A program made the position numbers and the translations under genes. Shown piece by piece: positions 45,941 to 57,600 of a stretch of 64,000 nt of DNA (position 1 is the stretch's first letter; the number at the start of each line of letters is the position of its first letter). This DNA comes from Brachionus rotundiformis (taxonomy: Eukaryota; Rotifera; Eurotatoria; Ploima; Brachionidae). The stretch lies in NCBI GenBank assembly GCA_016802295.1, contig JAESIW010000122.1, forward strand, positions 310,001-374,000, given 5' to 3'. Below the pieces are notes generated by a model that saw only the letters and a program-made list of their open reading frames with translations, did no database searches and was not told where the DNA came from.

Positions 45941-46133
45941 GGATTGTTTGTATTGCGCTTTACCACTTGCCAACTCAGAATCCAAACCTAATTAGGATCA
46001 AATATTCGAAAATTTAAATAAAACATTTGAACAAATTCTTGCCATTATAAATACTAAACAGATTAATTTGGAGTTTCTTGATCTAGGCGACAAATTTAAC
46101 ATTTATTCTTTCAAATATTTAAATCCAAATTGA
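45897..46133 (+). other. Coding-looking small ORF with one in-frame TAG, overlapping the transporter tail
   Basis: From the ATG at 45897, one frame runs 78 codons to TGA at 46131-46133, broken only by TAG at 45993-45995. The first part reads NLQLFEDCLYCALPLANSES; after the TAG it reads QIFENLNKTFEQILAIINTK and LEFLDLGDKFNIYSFKYLNP. It overlaps the last 44 bases of the transporter in another frame. No family recognised. It could be a pseudogene, a recently broken gene, or chance open sequence in a 3' UTR. Confidence 0.3.
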
Positions 46134-46192
46134 CATTAAAAATCTTAATTATATAAAGAGTTGAATCATTATTTTTAAATGTTTATAAAAAA

Positions 46193-47192
46193 ATGTTTAA
46201 TAAAGTTTATGTCCTCGCAATAATATTTTTAAGTCTTATTTTTCTATGTTCTTCCTCAAAAGACACCTCCAAATTGGGTAAAGCAAACCGATAATGTCCC
46301 CATCTAATAATTAACTTAACATCAAGGTTTACTCAGGATAAGAGAAATTGTCAAAACCGAGAGTTTGCAAAGCACCGATGCCAACCTGACCCAGCCAACT
46401 GATCCAAAAAGTGACCCTTTTTTGTGCACGTCTGAAAATTTGGACCTTTTTTTCAACGGTACCAATTGACCAAAATTTTAACTAAATTCTGCTTTGGATA
46501 CTTATTTTTTTTTAGCAAAAAAAAACTACCGATTTATTGATTTTCTAATTTTGCAGGATATATTGTCAACTTTGATAGTAACTCAGGCTAGAGTGTTGGA
46601 CAATTTTAATTTTTTGGTCAAAATACCATCTAGCTTTGAAAATAAAACAAAAATAGATAACTTTGTAAAAAAGTTTAATCAATACACATCGGTAATATAC
46701 GAAAGAGAAGAGTTGATTTTGTGTGATGTGATGTCAAGTCTTTTGGCGCTCAGATGGAAAAGTAAAGCTTATTTGATCGAAAAAAGTTATAAGATTTTAT
46801 TTTTGTGCCAGATTATACCAGAATGGAGAGTTTTTTGATGGTAAACGAGACCGGAGAGATCAACATTAATGGAACAGAGTGCACCGCTGAACTAGATGAT
46901 TACTCGAACGCTGTTGATGAGTCCAATTTGGTCATGGTGAGGCAATTTTATGACCAATTTCTGAATTGTACGCATAATATCTTTTTATCATTGACCAGTA
47001 TAATCGAACCGTTCACACCTAGCATCAGAGGTACCAGGAAAACATAAAAAGATTACTTAATAAAAAATTATTTTATTTTTAGAATTGGAATACCGTTTGG
47101 TAAATGTGATGCAATTGACCAAGTCGAATTTAATTGAAAATTTGAATATTTTTACCAATAAAACTCAACAATTTATTAATAATTTTAATTAG
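46193..47192 (+). CDS. Secreted glycoprotein of unknown family
   Basis: Exons are 46193-46277, 46327-46458, 46516-46761, 46812-47030 and 47083-47192 (263 residues). All four introns are phase 1 and 49-57 nt long. The N terminus is a clear signal peptide (basic start, then VYVLAIIFLSLIFLCSS). The mature part has four cysteines (62, 142, 178, 207) and seven N-glycosylation sequons (N48, N115, N155, N166, N174, N206, N253), and alternates charged and hydrophobic residues like a helical protein. There is no second membrane segment. Four cysteines allow two disulfides. I do not recognise a family; a secreted helical factor is only a guess. It follows the transporter by 252 bp on the same strand and converges on the next gene with 28 bp between stops. 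Confidence 0.6.
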
Positions 47193-47220
47193 TTTATTTA
47201 TTTAATAAAAGTGAAAATTT

Positions 47221-48069
47221 TCATAATTTTAGATTAAATTTGTGAAATTTATAAAAATCATGCACAGATTGGGCCAACTTGGTACCATATATTTTAGTAT
47301 TAGACAACAAACTTCTCAATGAATAGGGAAGTTCAATTTGAATAGTGTTGACATTTTTTGACTTGTGACTGCTTGTAATGTAGCCACCAGAATAGTAGCT
47401 ACCATCGCCAGGTGATTTGATTGAAGGTGATGGAACAACGCGAAAGCCTCGCTGGTCCATGAATGCTCCCAATGAATCGTCACCTCTGATTATTTGCTCA
47501 AGCGAATAGCCCCCTACTACTTTCAGTGAATCTATCGAACTTAAGCTCGTTTCCATAAGCACATCTTGATTTAATTGGGTTTTACTTAATAAGTATCCAA
47601 TTTCGGTCCAATTTTCTTTATGTGACTGACCATGTATGTCAAAAATTAGTAAATTTTTATACACCAGGCCCATATCTTTTACATATTTGGAGATGAAAGA
47701 GTGATACTGGAAATGAGCCGAGTGACAGTCCAAATTAAGTGTAGCACAGCATACACTTGAATTTCGATTGGCGTCCATTTTTTTTCTGTGAAGATTATTG
47801 AATACCATAAAAGGTTTGAGACCGAAAAGCCGACTTAATTCGTCACTAAATGCTTGGGCAAATGGTCTTGTGTTGTAATCGCCAAGAAGATTTCCAAGTC
47901 CGTCCTCAGTCCGGTCTGGTATGTCTTCAGGATGTTGTTTACCATCGTGTGGAACGCTGATAAGAATATTAAAATTTCCAGACTCAAATTCGGTGTAATT
48001 TTTTAATCCGAAATGTGTATCGGTTTTTATTACTCCGATAGAATAAATCAATATTAAAATTATTAGCAT
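47221..48069 (-). CDS. Secreted N-formylglutamate amidohydrolase-like hydrolase
   Basis: Single exon of 282 residues. A signal peptide (MLIILILIYSIGVIKT) is followed by motifs of the N-formylglutamate amidohydrolase fold, a zinc carboxypeptidase-like family: SVPHDG (38-43), LHRKKMDANR (93-102), DIHGQSH (144-150), EIGYLLS (156-162) and IQIELPYSLR (243-252). The His/Asp/Glu residues expected at the metal and active site are present, so catalysis is plausible; the real substrate of the animal secreted forms is not known to me. The family is best known in bacterial histidine breakdown. Intronless, unlike most neighbours, though the sulfotransferase, protocadherin, claudin-like and TIPRL genes here also lack introns. 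Confidence 0.75.
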   Translation of the reverse strand: MLIILILIYSIGVIKTDTHFGLKNYTEFESGNFNILISVPHDGKQHPEDIPDRTEDGLGNLLGDYNTRPFAQAFSDELSRLFGLKPFMVFNNLHRKKMDANRNSSVCCATLNLDCHSAHFQYHSFISKYVKDMGLVYKNLLIFDIHGQSHKENWTEIGYLLSKTQLNQDVLMETSLSSIDSLKVVGGYSLEQIIRGDDSLGAFMDQRGFRVVPSPSIKSPGDGSYYSGGYITSSHKSKNVNTIQIELPYSLRSLLSNTKIYGTKLAQSVHDFYKFHKFNLKL

Positions 48070-48776
48070 TTTCCTTACTTTTTTATCTAAAGAAAAAATA
48101 ATTATCTTTTATTCTATTTAAAATAGCATTAATGTTAACTCTTGATTAAACAAAAATATTCAATTTCTTTTATATTTTTAGAAAAAAATCAATTTTTAAT
48201 TCTAATATCTAATTAAACTTATATTTTTTCTTACACCATTTCAAATATATTTGAAGAAAATTTTAATAAATGAAGTCTAATTTAAAAAATTAACTGTAAA
48301 ACTATAATAAAAAAAATGATTCAATAAATTAGAGTAAAATCACATAATAATAGATTATTAATATCTATATTTTTTATTGTATTAATTAATATTATTGAGA
48401 TGGTATAATATTGGTTTATCGACTGAGTTGATTTCCAAAAAGAGAAAAAACTCTAGTATTCTATTACATAATTTACTTTTAATTAAATCTGTGCTCAAAT
48501 AGAGATGAAAGAACACTTTAAAGCTTGAATAGAGCTGGATGTTTATCTTATTATTAAGAAAAGATATGCAGTATTCTTTAATTTAAATCTTGATTTTTAT
48601 ACAAACTTTTATCGGCAATCTATTGCAAAAATTTAGCTAAAAATAATCTTAAAAATACTCATTAACTTAAAAAATGTTCTTTTTTATTAATTATAATTGA
48701 TATTTAAAAAAAAATAAATTTTTTTCATAGGATTTTATTTAAACATATATATATATATATATATAAAATTAACAAT
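48070..48776. other. Spacer with (TA)n tract
   Basis: AT-rich spacer between two minus-strand genes. A (TA)n run of about ten units at 48744-48764 lies just after the protocadherin stop codon. Nothing else recognised. Confidence 0.5.
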
Positions 48777-51629
48777 TTAAATTAAAATTTTAAATCTATT
48801 CGAATTAATAGGCGAGTGGAGATCGCGAGAGCCATTTGGTGAACTGGTGCGCGCTTCTCTTGGCAAAGTGGCACGATTGAAATTTTTGTTCAATACAAAA
48901 TTTGGTGGCTTGGACATGTACTTGACGCATTGGGACGACTCGTCCTGAATTTGGTGCTTATAGGCAGTGTACGAATAGCCCGGTCTTACACTCTTACTTT
49001 TTATCTGCTCTTTGCTCTCGTCACACTTCAAACTAAATTCTCTTTGGAGAATATTGGTGGTTTTTTTCAAATTTTTTTTATACTTATAATAATTAAAGTA
49101 CTTGATTACCATTAAAAAAAGACTTATAAAAAAAACTAGAATAACACACATAAGAATCATTAGCAAGGTAAGAAAGTTAACGCTGCCATTTAGTCTCACA
49201 CTTTTGCCATCATCTGACACTTTGTACATAAACGACTTGGCATTGTTGTCACTATTTTTCACAAGCTTGAATTCACCATTATCTACAAAGTACATAAAAC
49301 TGTCCTCAAGTTCGCATGATCTATCTATTTTGCTCCTAATTCTAATTATTAAATTCGAATTGGCAGCATATTTTTTTCCAATAGTTAATTTGTAAACATT
49401 AAACAAAGAGTTATTTTGGTCCCTGAGCACCACTAGGCTTGAATTGTGCTCCATTTGGCTCCTGGACACAATGCCAAATTGCAAATCTTGGTTGCTTTTT
49501 AGCGAATTAATTGAGTAAAGACCAGTTAAATTGGAACTTGAGTAGAACAACTCTAAATCTTCGGTCAGTTCAGTTAATTTTTCGAATTTTATATAGGAAT
49601 TTATTCTCACACTTTGGTAAGAATTGAGACAAAAATTTTCCACACTGGAAAAAATAAATTTCAATTTAAGTTCTGTATTCTTAAGCTTTAGTCTCATTTG
49701 GACAGGCTTTTGATTCTGTTTGGTGGTGATATAGATAATATTTGAAAATAGCTCAATGCCACTTGGCAACTTGGTAATTATACTGGTCTCTTGCTCAAAC
49801 TCGACCACTTTTAGCCTTGAAGCTATTTTTTTCTCCACACTAAACACCAATGTGTCCTGTTCGTACCAATGTTTGTACGATGAGACAAATTTTGGCTTAT
49901 TTTTCAAACTAGAAATGTTTATATTCACTTTGGCCTTTGAGCTCATACTCGGAGTTCCGCTGTCTGTGGCCAAAACATGAAAAGACAAAAAGGTGAAATT
50001 TTGTACCATTTTCAAGAGGCCCTTTTCTATGGCAACATACTTTCTGGCCTCTTCTTCAAGTACTTCATAAGATATTACTGAATTCTTGTCCCTATCTACT
50101 GCGCTCACGTTCAGTAGGCCTTCGCCAGCTCCGGCGTCCATTATGGTCATGTTGTAGACACTCTTGGCGAACTCAGGAGCATTGTCGTTCACATCCAAGA
50201 CCACAATGCGAAAACTGAACTCGTCAGTCTGAAGATTCTGCACATCCCAAGCCACTATGGTCACGTCAAAGTGCTCATTTAGCTCATAGTCAAACAACTC
50301 TGGGTCTCCCACATTAATTGTAAATGAATTGTTATTCAGCACATTTACCTTTAGCGCAAATGGCTGGCCTTTTAGCTCCTGTTTGTTGGCCACTATTTTC
50401 CAGTCAAAGTGGGCATTGGCAGCCGAGTCCTTGTCATAAATGCTCACATGAGCGATAAACTTGTTCTCTTTGCTGTCCTCGGGGACATAAATTTCTTTAC
50501 CATTGTAATTGGTGTTCAAAAAGCTGACACTTATCTCAGGACCATTGTCGTTCTCGTCAAGCACTTCTATTTCAACATGAGCATAGTCGGTCAGTTGTCT
50601 GACCTCACCACAGTCACTGGCCTCGATTATGAGCGAGAAAAAATTCTCCTCTTCATAATCGATGCCATTTTTTAGGCGCACTTCACCACTAGACTCATTC
50701 AAATAGAAATATTTATTATTTGACCTTTTAAGGGTGGCTATTAGGTTCATAAACTTGGCACTTGAGTCCACAAATGAATATTTTATTTGAGCATTTAGGC
50801 CAGTGTCCAGATCAGTTGCGTGCACCTTGCCAATCAAAGTGTCGATTGGCGAGTTTTCTTTGATGTAAAATTTGTAATAATTGTGCTCAAATATTGGGCT
50901 ATTGTCGTTCTGGTCAAGTATCTCAATGGCCAATGTTTGCACACTCATCGACCTAGACGGGTCCACGGCCCGCACTTCTATCCTGTACTCGGATTTCGCC
51001 TCTCTGTCCAAACTTGACGAAACAACCAAATTTAGCTTCGATTCGTTCAAGTTTTGCTCCAATCTGAACGGCACCAAGTCGCCATTTCCTAAAATTTCGT
51101 ATCTATTAATTGTGTTGGCATTGACGTCTGGGTCATAGGCAAGCTCGAGTGGCACTGCATAGCCAACAGGACTGTTTTCGTTTATGCTCAAAACAAGCTT
51201 TTTGTTTTTGTACAATGGAAGATTGTCGTTTATGTCATGGACTAGAATGTTCATGTTAAGGATGGAATAGGTTGGTATTTGCAGAATTTTGATGTTTAGC
51301 TTGCAGCTCTGGTCCGATGAGGAATAGGTGCCGAGAGTGCACGGCTCGACGCACAGCGAATTGGCGCACATGTGCTCGCGGTCAATTCTTGTCTTGGTAA
51401 CCAGGGCTCTTGAGTTGAGCGCAAAGTAGGACGCTTGCGCGTCGTCCAGCAGCGTGTAGGACACGTGCTCTGCGGACGAAAGACCTTTGGACATGTCGAA
51501 TATGACAGTGTCGGCCGCTAGTTCCTCTTTTATGTCTATGTCCGGCAAATATATGTACTCTGTGCCTGATATTTTGCTCAAGTATTTACAAAGAAAAAAT
51601 AAAACTAAAAAACTTTTAGTAAACATCAT
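48777..51629 (-). CDS. Protocadherin-like adhesion protein
   Basis: Single exon of 950 residues, a type I membrane protein for calcium-dependent cell adhesion. A signal peptide (FLVLFFLCKYLSKISG) is followed by cadherin repeats. The inter-repeat calcium motifs DINDN, DQNDN, DENDN and DVNDN and the matching LDRE / IDYEE / DxDxGLNA elements support at least five EC domains in about the first 590 residues. EC1 carries an extra Cys-rich insert (CANSLCVEPC...C). A less conserved membrane-proximal region of about 220 residues follows, then a transmembrane helix at about 817-841 and a basic cytoplasmic tail of about 109 residues without an obvious catenin-binding site. That layout and the lack of introns fit protocadherins more than classical cadherins. 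Confidence 0.85.
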   Translation of the reverse strand: MMFTKSFLVLFFLCKYLSKISGTEYIYLPDIDIKEELAADTVIFDMSKGLSSAEHVSYTLLDDAQASYFALNSRALVTKTRIDREHMCANSLCVEPCTLGTYSSSDQSCKLNIKILQIPTYSILNMNILVHDINDNLPLYKNKKLVLSINENSPVGYAVPLELAYDPDVNANTINRYEILGNGDLVPFRLEQNLNESKLNLVVSSSLDREAKSEYRIEVRAVDPSRSMSVQTLAIEILDQNDNSPIFEHNYYKFYIKENSPIDTLIGKVHATDLDTGLNAQIKYSFVDSSAKFMNLIATLKRSNNKYFYLNESSGEVRLKNGIDYEEENFFSLIIEASDCGEVRQLTDYAHVEIEVLDENDNGPEISVSFLNTNYNGKEIYVPEDSKENKFIAHVSIYDKDSAANAHFDWKIVANKQELKGQPFALKVNVLNNNSFTINVGDPELFDYELNEHFDVTIVAWDVQNLQTDEFSFRIVVLDVNDNAPEFAKSVYNMTIMDAGAGEGLLNVSAVDRDKNSVISYEVLEEEARKYVAIEKGLLKMVQNFTFLSFHVLATDSGTPSMSSKAKVNINISSLKNKPKFVSSYKHWYEQDTLVFSVEKKIASRLKVVEFEQETSIITKLPSGIELFSNIIYITTKQNQKPVQMRLKLKNTELKLKFIFSSVENFCLNSYQSVRINSYIKFEKLTELTEDLELFYSSSNLTGLYSINSLKSNQDLQFGIVSRSQMEHNSSLVVLRDQNNSLFNVYKLTIGKKYAANSNLIIRIRSKIDRSCELEDSFMYFVDNGEFKLVKNSDNNAKSFMYKVSDDGKSVRLNGSVNFLTLLMILMCVILVFFISLFLMVIKYFNYYKYKKNLKKTTNILQREFSLKCDESKEQIKSKSVRPGYSYTAYKHQIQDESSQCVKYMSKPPNFVLNKNFNRATLPREARTSSPNGSRDLHSPINSNRFKILI

Positions 51630-54600
51630 TTTATTATTATTATTTATTATTTGTGTATTTTATTTCATTGTATTATTATTTGATCAATTGATATATTGTC
51701 TAAAATTAAAAAATAAAACCTTATCAAAATAGTTTTAATTTAATGAGATTAATTTGAAAAATATACAAATAATACCAAAGATATTTAATTTTATATATTT
51801 TATTTATATTTTTTGTTTTCTATTCGAGCATTAGCTTATTATCTATGGACCGGTCGCGCAGACACAAGCCTAATTTTATTTAAATAAAATTCTCTTAAGA
51901 GCTCTAACGCGCGCAAATCTCAGCTTAAAATTTTATAATTAATAAAAAAAAACATTTTTTTTTTAAATAATATATTTTTATATCAATGTTTAATACTAGG
52001 AATTCGGCTAACACACAACTATTTAGGTATTTAGGGGAAAATTTTGACAATTTGATCACGTGACCTATGTTCTTTGCTAATCTTTGGGCCACGGAGTCTG
52101 TGAACGCAAAGTAGCTGTTCTCGCAATTTGAAACCGACAAAAATCTTGTCTTAAATTAAATGTTGCACATTAAGTGGCTAGTCTCGGTTGGTCAATAGCA
52201 CCCTTAAGGTCTAGAAAGCACCTGACTGCGAGGAACGGCTTCAAATCGACACTAAATTTGTCTTAAGGAGAATATTAATTCTTAAAATAAATTGTGCCTG
52301 TTATTTAAGTGAGCTATGCTAGTGATTTTTGATCAATTATCCTTGAGAAAACAAGCTTATAATTTAAGATAATCTATAGTTGCTCAATAGCACGAGATTT
52401 TTATTAGCATGAAACAACTTTTATTAGATGCATATCTATCGGTTTGTTTTCGATCAAGCCGCAGATTTCGATCAACTAAATGACCGAGTGAATTGGACGG
52501 AGAGATTTTTTCATGATATTTGTGAACAAAGCGAAAAAGTGCTTGTCGTCCAAATTTTAATTAAAAAATAATTAAAAGGAAATAAACAAACATAAATCAA
52601 AATGAGGAAAAGATTTATCAAGAAGCAAAAATCAGTGATTTATTAAGAAAAGGAAAAGGTGGTATACAAATAAGGCATATACACACTTGCTCACAAAAGG
52701 GAATTCAATAAACTTAATCAAATAATCGGTTCGTGATTTTTGAAATTAGTCGAATAATTGGAATAAATAGATTTGAAATGGTCTGACTGGTTTTTTTTTA
52801 TTGATAAAAAAATATATATAAAATCGAACATTTTTCTCATTGATTTTTATCTGTGAATACCCTCAAATCCGAGCTAAGATTATTGATAAGTGCTCAAAAG
52901 TATTTGCTAATCTTTAAATTGAATAAAGATAACCTAGCAATGCAGTCTTAATAGACATAATTAAATTACATTATCAGTAAGAAAAAAAAAAGAAAAGAAA
53001 AAAAAAATCCCATAAAGGTTAATTTGGAATTTTAAATTTTTAGCTACCGCTTATTGGTACCTCGGGCTAGCACAGCATCTTCCACTAGCTCCAAGTCACT
53101 CGGCTTTATACAAGTCGATTAGAACTATTTAACTGATAATCTAGTCTACAATAAACAAATTAAAATTTTTCAAGTCTTATGTGTGAATCTAGTTTATCTA
53201 TGGCCAACTAGGCTCCATTATTTTAACGCTTTCAATATGAATATTATTTCATGCAAATTAAAGTGAATAAATAGAAATTAATTTCTTCTCATCGATTAAC
53301 TATTAGGTCTTTATTTGAACGAGATGAGAAATTTTGATTAATTCGAACAAGTCCCTATAGTTACATAACTCTGATAGTTTTTTGTTTAAACTTGACTAAT
53401 TAATATCATACAACGGAAGCAAATGATTCCCAAACAAAATTGCTCATGACAGAGCCTCTTATCAATATATTCTGAAATTATTATTTTACTAAATAAACAG
53501 TTAAAATAATAAACTAAATTTAAATTAATAAAATTTGTTTATTTACACAACTACCTTGATAAGCTTTTTTTTTCAATTAAATGAATACTGAAAAGTATTG
53601 CCAATAATTGGTAATAATTGCTGGCATATTTATCTCTTATTCGAATGCATTTCCTTGATTATGTTTCGGATGAAACTGTTTCAAGTTAATTAAATTGAAT
53701 ATTCTAATTGTATTATTATTTTTTTATTATATTTAGTTCCAGTGTAACATTTGCGATGATTAATATTGTTTTTGTAGTTTTGTAGCTGCTAGCCTCGGGC
53801 CATACTACTCAAATTCGGATTAAAATTTAGATCGTGTCGCCTAAATGAACAATTGATCACTTAATTTAAGAATTATTTAAATTTAAATTGTCACTACTTT
53901 TAAAAAATCAATAGCTGAATTATTCATTTAATTTTGTATATTTGTTTAAACTTATTTTAAATAAATAAAATAATTTTAAGCAACCAAAAAACTTGTCCAA
54001 ACTACTTAAACAACAAATTATTAATATGTTTATTATTTAAATGAAATATAAATATTTTATAAATAGTATTGTTAACAGTTTAACTGTATCTGTAAAATAA
54101 ATATAAATAGGAAAATTAAAATTTTAACAAACTTTAAAAACTAATAACCAAAGTTGTGGCAAAAAGATTGTGACAAATTTGCTCAACAATTTTGATAATG
54201 ATTTTTAAATTTAAAAGTGAAAACAAAATTTATTAAAAAGTTAATTTTGGAAGAAAAAAGCTTTTATTTTCATTATGTAACTTCCATAATAGTTTTAAAT
54301 AAAGGCTAAATTAAAAAACTAATTAATTCTCAATCTAAATAAATCACATGAATTTATTGATCTTTCTGTGTATTTATTTGAGCAAATAAGTCAACATTTA
54401 ATCAATCAATACTAACACAAAATTAACATGATCTCAACAAGCACTTGGAACAAAAGTGATAAAAAATAATATTCAAACGAATGATCAGATGAGATCTTAA
54501 AAAAAAATTTTTTAATTTTTTCTCCTTGACAAGCTAAGTGGTCACTTATATCAAATTTCTTAAGAATTAATTTAAATAAATAATGGACAGGTAACAAAAA

Positions 54601-57600
54601 AGAGAGTTTTTTTAAATTTTAATTAAAAAATCTGCCATTCATTAATTCTAATAAAAATCACTCATCTATAATCATTTAGTCATTTGGTCGCTGACATCAC
54701 ATGGTTAATGCATGCGACATACTAAATCGAATAACCTGGATGAGCTATTTTTGTTAAATTAATTCTCAATTCGAGCATAGTATGTCTGATTTTTGAACTT
54801 TAATCAATCAAAATTTAAATGACTCAAATTATTTAGCTTTTAATTATTGTCTATTCATTGGATATAATTTGACGCTTTTTTATTCACATTTCGGAATCTA
54901 GCTATTCATCAATTAATTGGGAAAAAAAATTTTTTCTTCTCAATTTAAAATCACATCTGCCCGCATTGAAGCTCAATTATCTTTTATTATTATCTTGACT
55001 TTTTAATCTAGTAAATAACTTTAGGTCATCAATTAAATCTAATTCAATTAGACTTATCTAGTATTGGAAGTTTTGATTTAGTAGGCCTTTAGAAAGGCTA
55101 GTTTTTGATAAAGTTTGATAAATTTTTGCTTAAATAGAAATGGCCACTCCCGCCCAAAAAATTAACTATTTCCTAAAGCTTATCTTATCTTGTCATCTTC
55201 ACGGCTTTTGTTAAATAATGAATTATTATTTAAATTCAATCTCTTAATTTGCAAATTGACTCTCGGCATAACAAGCCTTTTTAGTTTTAAATAAAGATAT
55301 GTATAAAAAATATATAGGAAAAAATTTAATAAAATTTTATTTCAAAAATTATACTCTCTTAATAATAATATAAAAATAAAACAGTGTGCTGATTTTGCTT
55401 CTATTTAACCTAATAACTTAAAGCAACAACTTGTTTACCTTTTGAGAAAAAAATCTGCCTAAACCAAGTCCAGTTATTTATTAGTCAAACAAAAATGGAC
55501 TTGCCAGTTGACACAATTTATAAACTAGTTCTAAGTTAGAATAAAAAGTATTTTTGCTTCTTTTTTTTTCTCAATAAACACCACTTGGACTTTAATTAAT
55601 TAAAAAAAAAGCTTATTAAATTAATCTTAATTCAGAATATAAGAGAATTTATCTCGAATTTAAATTATCAGAAATGTGAAAGACAATTTTCACGTCTCGT
55701 TTACATTCGCATCTTTCAGATGCACATTACTTGTGCTAAAAGAGAAGGACTATTTAGAAATTTTATCATAGGATCAATTAAATTAAATAAAGATAATTTT
55801 TAAGTGTCATTTTAAATTTTATAAGAAATAAATACATCATCTAAAAAATTATATATAAAAATAAACTTCACAAATAATAATTCCTTATATGAGTTTTTTC
55901 ACTCAGTTTTATATCATATTATTGAGAAATATATAAAAGAAAATTTTTTTTTTAATTCGAGAAACCAAAAAATTTGACCAAAACTTTTATGGCTGTTGTC
56001 TTTTTTTAATTTAGTTAAAAGACCTAAAATTCTGTCGAAATTTTTAATTTAATCTTCTTTCTTTAGAAAAATAAATAAATTTCAATTTCAAAAGTTAAAA
56101 GTTGCTTTTGGCCTTTACGGATTTCAAAGACAATAGCCGCAAAAATACTACTAATTAGTCTGATTTAGCTTAATAGATAACAACATAGAAAGTAAACAAA
56201 CAAATTACTTGTTTTGATTGGTATACAAACTCTTTTATTGCTGTTTTTTAGAATTACAATTTTATCACTTATATTTTAATGTATCTTAAAGATTTGGTCA
56301 ATTTAATGGTACAAAATTCTAATTATTTAATAATATTTAAACTTAAAAAAATATAATTTTTATTCTATATTAAAATTATTACAATAAATCTTCCAAATAT
56401 TTCTATTATGTTTAATCTTACTCAAAGGGTTCCAAAAATTCATTTAAAATAGCATTTTTTTAGACAATTAAAAATAACATAAGGTAAAAATTTTATTATC
56501 TTTTAGACAAGTTTATCCTTTACCACATCAACAACTGTTATGATATTTAACCAACACAAGCATAGCATATTTAGTGACTTAGTCTGTGGCCATGTCTCAG
56601 CTTTTTTTCCTAAATCACTACTCGTAGAGCATATGGTCATTACTTTAGATTTCCACCCAAGATTTTTTATCTAAGATATAATTTAGGAAGCTACTCCCAC
56701 AGGCTTATCCGAGCGGTGAATAAGTTAAATTAGTCGCGATTATCTAGTAAATTCTCTAATTAAAAAAGCTGGAATTTTCTGCTTTTGGCAGTATATCGTG
56801 AAAAGTTAGTTCATTCTATCTTTTACCAGATTTAGATTTCCACCCGAATTGATACAATCCACTTGAAGCTAGCTTTTGAATTGGTATGTTATTAAGCCTG
56901 TGCTCTTACCTCAGTTAGAAAAATAAAAATCTGGTTTCAAAACTAAGTTAACATTTTAGCACCTATGTTAACTTTCCGGTCATAATGCCATGTATTTTTT
57001 AATAAATAAAATAGATATAAATTTTTAATTTTTAGCTTACTATTAAATTTCAAAAAATATAAATATAAAATGTCTTATTAGAGTAGAGTATTTATCCAAG
57101 TGGTTTAGTTTAAATAAAGTTTTAAATTACAAATGGACTTGATTGTATAAATATTAAGATCTGAGAATAAAAAAAAGAGCTAAAATAAAAATAAATTGCT
57201 TATCTAATGCAAATAAAATTGTTATAGATGAATTTCTTTTAGATTTGGCCCACGATTAGATCAATCAAGATTGAGAACTTTTTAAAATACTTATTTATCA
57301 ATTTTTTGTTTCTCTTCTAGAAATATAAATAAAATTACTCGACTAATTTTGATTTAAAGTCTTAATTGAAAGAGCTTTGTTTGTCAATGGTTGAGTCAAT
57401 AAGGCGAAGCGAAAAAAGAAAATAAAAAAAATGACCACTTGGCCGAATGACTGGCTAACTGATATGAAAATGTGTAATTTTAGTCAGTTGTTAGTTGGCT
57501 ACGTGCTGACTTATAATAGGAGTAAAAAATACAATAAAATTTAATTTTTCAGAATCTAATTCAATTACTTAGTAAAATATCACGCTTTAAAAGAAACAAA

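Noticed and set aside
51925..52140. Minus-strand frame NSYFAFTDSVAQRLAKNIGH as an exon
   Set aside because: It looks somewhat protein-like but has no ATG, no partner exon and no family; noted only as part of the gene-poor stretch.
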